A stretch of 5,485 nucleotides of DNA from Actinomycetes bacterium (GTDB lineage Bacteria > Actinomycetota > Acidimicrobiia > Acidimicrobiales > RAAP-2). Both the position numbers and the translations under genes were made by a program. Under the pieces are notes generated by a model, which did not search any database, had not been told where the DNA came from, and worked only from the letters and a program-made list of their open reading frames with translations. Every line of letters begins with the position of its first letter. The stretch's first letter is position 1. Below, in pieces: positions 1 through 5,465 of this stretch. Where the stretch lies: assembly GCA_021791615.1 (NCBI GenBank), contig JAJYWG010000154.1:1-5485 (forward strand), in the 5' to 3' direction.

Positions 1-1
1 T

Positions 2-327
2 CCGGTCTGCACCGGCGGCGGCCCGACGAGCAGCCAGCCGCGCGCCTTCGGCTACCGGGTCGCCGCCGAGCAGGCGCCCACCACGATCCGGGCGAGCCTC
101 GACAGCCCGATCCGCTTGTTCGGCACCGCAGTGGCCTACGGCGACGGCGAGCGCCAGGTCGGCCTCGTCGTATCCGAGCGGAGTGGCGAGCTCCCGGGCG
201 AGTGCCTCATCGCTACGAAGGCGGACCGTCCTTTCCACACCGGCGACTCAAGCCGCGCCCAAGTGCGCCGCTCGCTGCTCGACAGTCGCGGCCGACTCGG
301 CCTCGAGCACCTGCCGCTCGTCTACCT
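2..327 (+). pseudogene. Aldo/keto reductase fragment, cut by the IS
   Basis: This is the N-terminal third to half of an NADPH-dependent aldo/keto reductase (TIM-barrel oxidoreductase), open at the left window edge and cut on the right by the IS. In the frame from base 2 it reads PVCTGGGPTSSQPRAFGY, later AYGDGERQVG, then LIATKAD, then VRRSLLDSRGRLGLEHLPLVYL. This follows the family order seen in D-threo-aldose 1-dehydrogenase-like members: an N-terminal strand, the DTAxxYG motif, the ATK motif, then the YLHD motif. The Tyr (AYGDG) and Lys (ATK) of the catalytic tetrad are visible. The Asp expected before Thr-Ala is Gly here (LFGTAVAYG, codon GGC where GAC would be usual), and the catalytic His expected after VYL lies beyond the insertion. 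The gene therefore looks non-functional, perhaps already decaying before the insertion. Family assignment is from recalled motifs; the exact substrate is unknown. Confidence 0.72.
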
Positions 328-355
328 TGAACCCCCCTGGGATCGTTGGAGGCTC
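328..355 (+). repeat. IS left terminal inverted repeat (IRL)
   Basis: The first 14 bases, TGAACCCCCCTGGG, and the last 9, TGGAGGCTC, match the reverse complement of the right end exactly. Of the 5 bases between these blocks only one matches, giving 24 of 28. This is the expected transposase binding and cleavage end, with terminal 5'-TG. Confidence 0.95.
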
Positions 356-381
356 CATCGCTTGGAAGAGAGGATGGAGCT

Positions 382-726
382 ATGTCTACACAGAAGCCTT
401 CGGGGCATCCGGCGACGCGGCGCTACAGCCCGTCGGAGAAGCAGCAGGCGGTGCGGCTGGTGCGCCAGCTGCGGGCCGAGTTGGGGACCGAGCACGGCAC
501 GGTGCAGCGCGTGGCGCGCCAGTTGGGGTTCGGGGTGGAGTCGGTGCGGGCCTGGGTGCGTCAGGCGGACATCGACGATGGCGGCAGGCCCGGCACCACC
601 ACGGAGGACGCCGAGCGGATCAAGCGCCTGGAGCAGGAGAACCGCGAGTTGAAGCGCGCGAACGAGATCTTGCGTCGTGCGTCGGCGTATTTCGCCGCGG
701 CGGAGCTCGACCGCCTGGCGAAGTGA
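382..726 (+). CDS. IS3-family OrfA (DNA-binding transposase subunit)
   Basis: This 114-residue protein is the DNA-binding half of the IS3 transposase; it recognises the IS ends and is normally joined to OrfB by a -1 frameshift or works beside it. The helix-turn-helix lies around residues 38-62 (VQRVARQLGFGVESVRAWVR). It is followed by the RPGTTTE hinge and a leucine-zipper/coiled coil at about 76-100 (IKRLEQENRELKRANEILRR), ending in ASAYFAAAELDR, all typical of the family. The ATG at 382 is preferred because AGAGGA sits 7 bases upstream (369-374); a TTG at 346 would lie inside the terminal repeat. It overlaps a GTG of orfB at its stop (GTGA, 723-726). OrfB is in the -1 frame relative to it. 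No clear slippery heptamer was seen near the junction. The frame is intact. Confidence 0.93.
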   Translation: MSTQKPSGHPATRRYSPSEKQQAVRLVRQLRAELGTEHGTVQRVARQLGFGVESVRAWVRQADIDDGGRPGTTTEDAERIKRLEQENRELKRANEILRRASAYFAAAELDRLAK

Positions 727-1398
727 TCGTCGGGTTCATCGACGAGAACCGCCACGAGCTCGGGGTCGAGCCCGTCTGCAAGGTGCTGCAGGTGGCTCCG
801 AGCACGTAGCTCGCGGCGAAGCGCCGCGAGCGCCAGCCCTCCGCGAGGGCGGTGCGTGACGCGGCGATGATGCAGGTCCTGATGGCGCTGTGGGTGGCGA
901 ACCGCAAGGTCTATGGCGTCGACAAGCTGTGGAAGGCAGCGCGTCGGGCCGGCCATGACCTCGGCCGGGACCAGGTCGCCCGCCTCATGCGGGCCATGGC
1001 CATCTGTGGGGTGACCCGCCGTCGCAAGGTGTTCACCACCCGACGCGACCCCGAGGGGCTGCGGGCCCCTGACCTGGTGAACCGCAACTTCACCGCGGAG
1101 CGGCCGAACGCCTTGTGGGTGACGGATCTCACCTACGTCCCGACCCGCTCAGGCATGGCCTATGTGTGCTTCATCGTCGATGCCTTCAGCCGGATGATCG
1201 TCGGCTGGCGGATCGCGTCGCACATGCGCACCGACATGGTCCTCGATGCGCTCGAGATGGCGAGAGCCCGCCGCGGGGCTCGCCGACTCGTCGGGCTGGT
1301 GGCACATTCGGACGCCGGGTCGCAGTTCACGTCCGTGCGATTCACCGAACGCCTCGAAGAGATCGGCGCCACACCCTCGATCGGAACGGTGGCCGACT
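723..1398 (+). pseudogene. IS3-family OrfB transposase, 5' part (nonsense mutated, interrupted)
   Basis: This is the catalytic (rve/DDE integrase-type) half of the IS3 transposase. Reading from GTG 723 gives VIVGFIDENRHELGVEP and then VCKVLQVAPST, followed by an in-frame TAG at 807-809, where relatives usually have Tyr (APSTYY). The same frame continues with AAKRRERQPSARAVRD, an HTH_21-like segment, DLVNRNF and PNALWVTDLTYV. The first catalytic Asp is at 1125-1127, and the second, in HSDAGSQFTS, at 1311-1313. The coding sequence ends at VAD (codon 1395-1397) plus one base, where the inner element begins. The chimeric frame then runs into the insert and stops at TGA 1440-1442. A GTG at 852 could restart translation after the stop codon, but would still lack the catalytic Glu. 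The gene resembles IS6110 OrfB and is dead as it stands. Confidence 0.93.
807..809 (+). other. In-frame nonsense codon (TAG) in orfB
   Basis: TAG interrupts otherwise continuous OrfB homology; the frame on both sides is the same (codon positions divisible by 3). In related transposases this region reads APSTYY, so a single base change from TAC to TAG is the simplest explanation. It inactivates orfB independently of the inner insertion. Confidence 0.85.
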
Positions 1399-1402
1399 GC
1401 CT

Positions 1403-1414
1403 ATTTACCGGCTA
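1403..1414 (+). repeat. Left terminal inverted repeat of the inner element
   Basis: ATTTACCGGCTA pairs with the reverse complement of 5184-5195 at 11 of 12 positions (mismatch at 1406). This is a likely recombinase arm site next to the crossover point. The match breaks down immediately beyond it on the inner side. Confidence 0.75.
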
Positions 1415-1475
1415 TAGCTTGCAGGTTCGGCCAGCGGCGTGAGGCAGCGATCGTTGGGGTGGTGAGTCTGGATGC
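1415..1475 (+). other. Left-end non-coding segment of the inner element
   Basis: These 61 bases lie between the terminal repeat and tnpA. They hold the TGA (1440-1442) that ends the chimeric orfB frame and a GGTGAG (1461-1466) that may serve as the tnpA ribosome binding site. A TATAGC-like hexamer (1413-1418) could be a -10 box, but no convincing -35 partner is visible. A 25-codon open frame from ATG 1472 to TGA 1549 overlaps the tnpA start in another frame and has no support as a gene. Confidence 0.4.
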
Positions 1476-2597
1476 TTGCTTTCGTGGACGGGTTGGGTTA
1501 CAGATGTCGCCGTGGCTGGCAGCGACGATCTCCGCCTCGAGAGGCGTGACGGCGGGTGGGGGCTGGTGGGCGAGGCCGCCGCCCGGTTCTCGTTGGTCGA
1601 CGAGTACTTGAGTTACCTGGTTGATCGGAACTACTCGCCGCAGTCGGTTCGGGTGTACGGGTTTGCTCTGCTGGCGTTCTGCCGGTGGCTGGCGGCCGAG
1701 GCGCTCACGCTGGATGAGGTGAGCACCGACGTGTTGCTGCGCTACCTTGCGGCGTGCCGGAAAGCGACGGTGCCGGGCCGTCCGGGGCCGAACGTGGTTG
1801 GCATGGACGGGCGGCGGGTGGACGGTTACGCGCCGGCGACGGTGAATCACCGGCTGGCGGCGATCTCGGGACTGTTCGGGTTCCGGGCGATGCGCGACCC
1901 CGGCGTCCCCAGCCCGGTGCCGAGAGGCAGGGAAGCCCGGCGGCTGTCGACGGGGGAACGCAACGGGCTGTTGGCCCATGTCGCTCGCCGTCCCCGGCAG
2001 CGCTCGGCGCTGCGTCTGCGGGAACCGAAGCGCCTGCCCCAGGCGTTGGAGCGCACCGAGGTGGTGGCCCTGCTCGGCAGTCTGCGCACGTGGCGGGACC
2101 GGGCGATCGCCGGGCTGATGGTGTTCTGCGGTCTGCGCTCGGGCGAGGTCCTCTCCTTGGAGGTGAAAGACGTGGACATCGGGGGCCGGTGGCTGCGGGT
2201 TCGCGGCAAGGGTTCCAAGGAGCGTCGTGTCCCTCTCGACGTCGACGTGGCCGGCGCGATCCAGACCTACCTGCTCGCCGAGCGGCCGGAGACGGCCAGC
2301 GCCCGGCTGTTCGTGGTGGCGAAGGGGCCGACGCGTGGCAAGCCATTGACCCCGGCGGGGCTGCGGACGATCTTCCGCTACCACCGTGGCTTGGCCGGCG
2401 TGCCCGGCGGGCATCCTCACGCGCTCCGCCACAGCTTCGGCACCGCGCTGGCCGAGGCGGGCGTGGACCTGGCGGTGATGCAGGCCCTGTTGGGACACTC
2501 CCATGTCGATACGACCGCCCGCTACGTCCACCTTGCGCCCGTGCATGTGAAGAAGGAGTTCGATGCGGCCCGCGACCGCCAACGCGCCCAGGGTTAG
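1476..2597 (+). CDS. tnpA: TnpA, tyrosine recombinase of the Tn554 type
   Basis: This 373-residue site-specific recombinase cuts and rejoins the element ends through a phosphotyrosine intermediate, presumably together with TnpB. The N-terminal core-binding (SAM-like) domain is at about residues 38-140 (FSLVDEYLSYLVDRNYSPQS onward). The catalytic domain spans about 185-365. All catalytic residues are visible: Arg221 (GLRSGEVL), Lys245 (RGKGSKERR), His315 and Arg318 (HALRH), His341 (LLGHSHVDTT) and Tyr350 (ARYVHL). Length is close to Tn554 TnpA. The start is uncertain: TTG 1476 has GGTGAG 9 bases upstream, whereas GTG 1512 (giving MAGSDDLRL) has no clear ribosome site but begins nearer the conserved region. 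Its 3' end overlaps tnpB by 35 bases. Third codon positions are mostly G, unlike the C-ending downstream genes. Confidence 0.93.
   Translation: MLSWTGWVTDVAVAGSDDLRLERRDGGWGLVGEAAARFSLVDEYLSYLVDRNYSPQSVRVYGFALLAFCRWLAAEALTLDEVSTDVLLRYLAACRKATVPGRPGPNVVGMDGRRVDGYAPATVNHRLAAISGLFGFRAMRDPGVPSPVPRGREARRLSTGERNGLLAHVARRPRQRSALRLREPKRLPQALERTEVVALLGSLRTWRDRAIAGLMVFCGLRSGEVLSLEVKDVDIGGRWLRVRGKGSKERRVPLDVDVAGAIQTYLLAERPETASARLFVVAKGPTRGKPLTPAGLRTIFRYHRGLAGVPGGHPHALRHSFGTALAEAGVDLAVMQALLGHSHVDTTARYVHLAPVHVKKEFDAARDRQRAQG
2553..2558 (+). promoter_or_regulatory. Ribosome binding site of tnpB, inside tnpA
   Basis: AAGGAG lies 4 bases before the ATG at 2563, within the last codons of tnpA. It supports this start over later ones and implies that tnpB is translated from the tnpA message. 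Confidence 0.7.
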
Positions 2598-4482
2598 TCG
2601 TCCGGCGGGGGACCTCCTCGCCGCCTACGAGGCCCACCTGGGCCGAAGCGGCCGGGGCAACAGCGCGTACACGACCGCGGCCCGGTCGTTCATGAAACGG
2701 TGGCCGTCACCGCAGGGCTGGGCCGCCCAGCCGCTGGCGGCCAGGCTGCGAGCCGGCACTCAGGTGCACCCGTTCTTGATGTTCTTGATGGTCCATGGGC
2801 TGCTCCGACCAGGGTGGGACTACCTGGTGGCCCGCAAGCTGTCGAGCTTCTGGCGTGAAGTTGCCGGCAGCCCGATCGAGGCAGGCATGAACCGCTTCGT
2901 GGAGCAAGCCGAGGCGCTCGGCTACTCGCGCCGGCAGACCTCGGGAGTGGCGTCGCAGGTGATCGGCCGGGCGCTGATCCAGACCGGCCGGCCACTCGAA
3001 GCGCTGACCGTCGCCGATCTCGACGACCTCGCCGAAGCGTGCGCAGCCCGCCAGACGGCGACCGGGCAGGGGTGGCGGCACTACCGGGGCGCCATCCACA
3101 CCGCGCGCCACGTGCTGTTCCACCTTGAGATCACCGACTCGCCGCCGGCGGCGTGGCTGACCCCCAAGTCCCTCGACGACCGTGTCGCCGACGCCCCGGT
3201 CGAGCTGCGACCGGCCTTCGTCGCCTACCTGCAACGCAAGCAGGGTACGTGCCGCCCCAAGACGGTGAGCAGTCTGGCCACCCGCCTGGCGCACTTCGGC
3301 CGGTTCCTCGCGGAGGTCGACCCTGACCTCGAGACTCTCGCTGGCCTGGACCGACAGGTTCACATCGAGCCCTACCTCAACGCCGTCGCCCAGGCGGTCA
3401 ACGCCTCCACCGGAGCTCCGATCAGCGTCGCTGACCAGGCCCGGCGGATCCTGGCGGTCGCCAACTTCCTCACCGAGGTCACCGAGTGGGGATGGCACGA
3501 CGTGCCGGCCCGCCGGCTGATCTTCAGCTCCGACCTGCCCCGCCTGCCCCGCCCAGTTCCGCGCTACCTTCCCCTCGACGCCGACCGGCGCCTGAGCGAT
3601 GCGCTCGAGGCCTCCGAGTACCGTCTCGCCGCCGACGCGCTGCTCCTGGCCCGGGCGTGCGGGCTGCGCATCGGCGAGCTGCTCGACCTCGAGCTCGACT
3701 GTGTGCACGAGATCCCCGGCAACGGGGCGTGGCTGAAGGTCCCTCTCGGCAAGCTCGACACCGAACGGATGGTCCCCCTCGACGACGAGACCGTCGCCCT
3801 GGTCGACCGGATCGTCGCCACCCGAGCACCCGGACAACCACTGCCGCACCCCCGCAGCGGGCGGTCCTGCCAGTTCCTCTTCACCCACCACGGCCGCCGC
3901 CTGTCCCAATCAGCCGTGCGAGCCGAGCTGACCCGGGCGGCGACCACGGCGGGGATCGGCCACGCCACCCCCCACCAGCTACGCCACACCTATGCCACCG
4001 CCCTCGTGAACGCCGGCGTCTCGCTCCAAGCGCTCATGGCCCTCCTCGGACACGTCTCCGCCGAGATGAGCCTCCGCTACGGCCGGCTGTTCGACACAAC
4101 CGTGCGCGCCGAGTACGAACGGGCCCTCGATCTGGCCAAGTCCCGTCTCGGGTCGCTGCCCACCGGACCGGCCCGCATCCCCGTCAGGGCCGCCGGCGAC
4201 GACAACAGCGACTGGCGTGACCAACCGGCGCTCAAGTCGCGCCTAGCCGGCGGCTACTGCCTGCGCGCTCCCGCCCAGGGCGCCTGCCCCTACGCCAACA
4301 TCTGCGAGCACTGCCCGAGCTTCAGGGCCGACGCGTCGAGCCTGCCGGTCCTCGCCGCGCAGCGCGTCGACGCCGAGGCCCTCGCTGCTGACGCCGAGAA
4401 ACGAGGCTGGATCGACGAAGCCGACCGGCACCGCCGCCTCATCGCCCGTCTCGACACCCTCCTCGCCCAGCACAGCGCGTGA
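2563..4482 (+). CDS. tnpB: TnpB, large tyrosine recombinase of the Tn554 type
   Basis: This is the second recombinase (639 residues) of the Tn554-type system, acting with TnpA at the element ends. A long N-terminal region (about 1-330) includes a core-binding-like part (about 212-320, ELRPAFVAYLQRKQGTCRPK onward). The catalytic domain at about 335-520 has the full set: Arg369 (CGLRIGELL), Lys397 (LGKLDTER), His471 and Arg474 (HQLRHTYAT), His497 (LLGHVSAEM) and Tyr506 (SLRYGRLF). A C-terminal extension has a likely zinc-binding cluster, Cys566, Cys575, Cys581 and Cys584 (C-x8-C-x5-C-x2-C, including ACPYANICEHC), then a helical tail. The size is close to Tn554 TnpB (about 630 residues). The start has a good AAGGAG site. 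The stop overlaps the tnpC start. The gene is intact and probably active. Confidence 0.93.
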   Translation: MRPATANAPRVSRPAGDLLAAYEAHLGRSGRGNSAYTTAARSFMKRWPSPQGWAAQPLAARLRAGTQVHPFLMFLMVHGLLRPGWDYLVARKLSSFWREVAGSPIEAGMNRFVEQAEALGYSRRQTSGVASQVIGRALIQTGRPLEALTVADLDDLAEACAARQTATGQGWRHYRGAIHTARHVLFHLEITDSPPAAWLTPKSLDDRVADAPVELRPAFVAYLQRKQGTCRPKTVSSLATRLAHFGRFLAEVDPDLETLAGLDRQVHIEPYLNAVAQAVNASTGAPISVADQARRILAVANFLTEVTEWGWHDVPARRLIFSSDLPRLPRPVPRYLPLDADRRLSDALEASEYRLAADALLLARACGLRIGELLDLELDCVHEIPGNGAWLKVPLGKLDTERMVPLDDETVALVDRIVATRAPGQPLPHPRSGRSCQFLFTHHGRRLSQSAVRAELTRAATTAGIGHATPHQLRHTYATALVNAGVSLQALMALLGHVSAEMSLRYGRLFDTTVRAEYERALDLAKSRLGSLPTGPARIPVRAAGDDNSDWRDQPALKSRLAGGYCLRAPAQGACPYANICEHCPSFRADASSLPVLAAQRVDAEALAADAEKRGWIDEADRHRRLIARLDTLLAQHSA

Positions 4483-4799
4483 TGACCAAGCCGTCCACGC
4501 TCGCCACGGTCGAAGCCGCGTGCGCCAAGTTGGCCCGCGCCGCAACGCCGGTCACCTTCACCGCCGTCGCCCAGCTCGCCAACATCAGCCGCCCCAGCCT
4601 CTACCGGAACCCGGCACTCCGAGCCGTCGTCGAGGAGCACCGGGCGGCCAGCAACGACCCGAGGACCCTCAGCGGCCTCAGCGGCGAGATCGCCCACCTA
4701 CGCACCGCCGTCGAGGCCCTCGCCGAACGAGTCAGACGCCACGAGGAACGACTGCGTCGGATCGAGGCACGTTCCTCCGCCACCCGCAAAGCCAACTGA
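4482..4799 (+). CDS. tnpC: TnpC, small accessory protein (DUF6262-like)
   Basis: This 105-residue protein is in the position and size class of Tn554 TnpC, which is known to stimulate transposition and affect insertion orientation without being a recombinase. Residues about 25-50 (TFTAVAQLANISRPSLYRNP) form a TetR-like helix-turn-helix. Residues about 62-96 (LSGEIAHLRTAVEALAERVR and the following arginine-rich heptads) form a predicted coiled coil, suggesting a dimeric DNA-binding helper. The family resembles what is now catalogued as DUF6262, an assignment from memory. ATG 4482 overlaps the tnpB stop (TGATG); GTG 4479 immediately upstream is equally possible. No ribosome site is visible, so translation is probably coupled to tnpB. 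Confidence 0.85.
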   Translation: MTKPSTLATVEAACAKLARAATPVTFTAVAQLANISRPSLYRNPALRAVVEEHRAASNDPRTLSGLSGEIAHLRTAVEALAERVRRHEERLRRIEARSSATRKAN

Positions 4800-4811
4800 G
4801 CCGAGACCACC

Positions 4812-5129
4812 ATGAGCCCCCGCAACGCCGATCACGAGCTCGACCGCCTGATCGAGGAAATCACCGTCGACTGCTACGACGAAGACGAGCAGCTCGGCGC
4901 GTTCGAGAACGCCTTCGACGAACACGCCGGCCTCCCATGCCCCGGCACCGTCATCGGCGAAGACGTCGAAGTCCTCTCCGTCGCTGCTCCCAACGGCCGC
5001 CACGAGCTGGTCGCCACCTGCCAACGCGGCGCCCACCGCTACCACATCGCACTCCTCGACATCGACCTCCACGCAGACCCCGACACCCAACGCCTCCTCG
5101 CCGCCTACCGGCGCTGGGCCGCCACCTGA
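4812..5129 (+). CDS. CcbP-like small acidic protein, cargo of the inner element
   Basis: This 105-residue acidic protein has no signal peptide or membrane segment. It resembles the CcbP-like calcium-binding family (small bacterial proteins related to Anabaena CcbP). The evidence is an acidic run EITVDCYDEDEQ at residues 16-27, an alternating beta-like centre (TVIGEDVEVLSVAAPNGRHE, then LVATCQRG, then YHIALLDIDL) and a terminal AAYRRW, an order I recall from that family. It starts 12 bases after tnpC in the same direction and stops 66 bases before the element's right end, so it is most likely co-transcribed and moves with the element. The ribosome site upstream of ATG 4812 is weak. Calcium binding is inferred from family resemblance only. 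It might instead be a further accessory factor of transposition. Confidence 0.62.
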   Translation: MSPRNADHELDRLIEEITVDCYDEDEQLGAFENAFDEHAGLPCPGTVIGEDVEVLSVAAPNGRHELVATCQRGAHRYHIALLDIDLHADPDTQRLLAAYRRWAAT

Positions 5130-5183
5130 CCCAGACCAAGCAGCCTGCCCCGCGCACGCGCAGCAGCTCCCCTCGACCGCGAT
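5130..5183 (+). other. Right-end non-coding segment of the inner element
   Basis: These 54 bases lie between the cargo gene and the right terminal repeat. They are GC-rich with only a weak CGCG-CA-CGCG self-complementarity (5151-5160). No convincing terminator or additional recombinase repeat could be made out. Confidence 0.35.
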
Positions 5184-5195
5184 TAGCCGGTTAAT
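5184..5195 (-). repeat. Right terminal inverted repeat of the inner element
   Basis: TAGCCGGTTAAT is the reverse complement of ATTAACCGGCTA and pairs with 1403-1414 at 11 of 12 positions. It directly abuts the resumption of orfB. Confidence 0.75.
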
Positions 5196-5437
5196 CCTAC
5201 GACAACGCCCTGGCAGAGACCGCCAACGGGCTCTACAAGGCCGAGTGCGTCTACGGGCCCGACACCGCCGGCTGGGACGACGTCGAGCACCTCGAGCTGG
5301 CCACCCTGTCGTGGGTGGCGTGGTTCAACGAGACCCGGCTCCACGGCCACTGCGGCAACGTGCCACCGGCAGAGTTCGAAGCGGCGCTCTACGCTGCCCC
5401 ACAGGCCGACCAGACCCTGGTTGGAATCAAAGGCTGA
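5196..5437 (+). pseudogene. IS3-family OrfB transposase, 3' part
   Basis: This is the separated C-terminal end of the transposase. In frame with the TCC at 5195-5197 it reads SYDNALAETANGLYKAEC, then WDDVEHLELATLSWVAWFNE, then GNVPPAEFEAALY, ending at TGA 5435-5437. The catalytic Glu of the DDE triad is at 5216-5218 (LAET). The block DNALAE...NGLYK and the C-terminal WFN...PPAEFE motif are diagnostic of IS3-family OrfB and resemble IS6110. The stop codon directly precedes the right terminal repeat. With no start of its own, this fragment is not expressed as a useful protein. Confidence 0.95.
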
Positions 5438-5465
5438 GAGCCTCCATCAGACCCAGGGGGGTTCA
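5438..5465 (-). repeat. IS right terminal inverted repeat (IRR)
   Basis: The segment ends in CCCAGGGGGGTTCA, the exact reverse complement of the first 14 bases of the left end; GAGCCTCCA at 5438-5446 pairs with 347-355. Overall 24 of 28 positions match. Confidence 0.95.

Larger units (their letters stand above)
1399..5195 (+). mobile_element. Tn554-type tyrosine-recombinase element inside orfB
   Basis: A foreign block of about 3.8 kb separates the two halves of orfB and carries tnpA-tnpB-tnpC plus a fourth gene. Boundaries are inferred: joining base 1398 to base 5196 rebuilds GAC-TCC-TAC (Asp-Ser-Tyr), the expected OrfB frame, and exactly 35 residues between the second Asp and the Glu. The ends carry a 12-bp imperfect inverted repeat 4 bases inside the left boundary and directly at the right one. 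CCTA occurs at both junctions (1400-1403 and 5196-5199), so the true strand-exchange point could differ by a few bases. Tn554 relatives insert by tyrosine recombination, site-specifically and without the target duplications of DDE transposons. The gene order and sizes (about 373, 639 and 106 residues) fit those recalled for Tn554 TnpA, TnpB and TnpC. Confidence 0.88.
328..5465 (+). mobile_element. IS3-family insertion sequence (IS6110-like), interrupted
   Basis: The IS is bounded by 28-bp terminal inverted repeats starting 5'-TGAACCCCCCTGGG, with the terminal TG...CA usual for IS3-family elements. It carries the two-gene orfA/orfB layout. After subtracting the inner insertion (about 3797 bp) its length is 1341 bp, close to what I recall for IS6110. 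OrfA and OrfB both resemble IS6110 proteins (for example the RPGTTTE segment in OrfA and the DLTYV, DAFSR, GSQFTS and DNALAE blocks in OrfB). The outside trinucleotides (CCT before, CAT after) do not match, so no target duplication is evident. The element is defective for its own transposition because orfB is broken, but both ends look intact. Confidence 0.92.

Noticed and set aside
1413..1418. TATAGC-like -10 box for a tnpA promoter
   Set aside because: No acceptable -35 box at the right distance within the element; not listed as a promoter.
341..1457. GATCGTTGG present in both the IS left end and the inner element's left end
   Set aside because: Nine bases only, at unrelated distances from the respective termini; probably coincidence.
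1401..2582. Long reverse-strand open frame (393 codons) opposite tnpA, ending near the left element boundary
   Set aside because: Its translation is rich in Arg, Pro, Gln and His with no recognisable domain, while the forward frame carries a complete recombinase; it is a mirror effect of high GC.
2707..3909. Reverse-strand open frame (400 codons) opposite tnpB
   Set aside because: Low-complexity Gly/Val/Glu-rich translation with no motif, against a forward frame with a full catalytic set.
1476..4799. RIT element (three tyrosine recombinases in a row)
   Set aside because: The third protein is a small helix-turn-helix/coiled-coil protein without recombinase residues, so the trio fits Tn554 tnpABC instead.
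5151..5160. Terminator hairpin after the cargo gene
   Set aside because: Only a 4-bp stem with a 2-base loop and no U-tract; insufficient.
4520..5194. Forward Arg/Pro-rich open frame across tnpC and the cargo gene
   Set aside because: Composition is typical of a shifted frame of GC-rich genes; the two genes in the other frames have family-like sequences.
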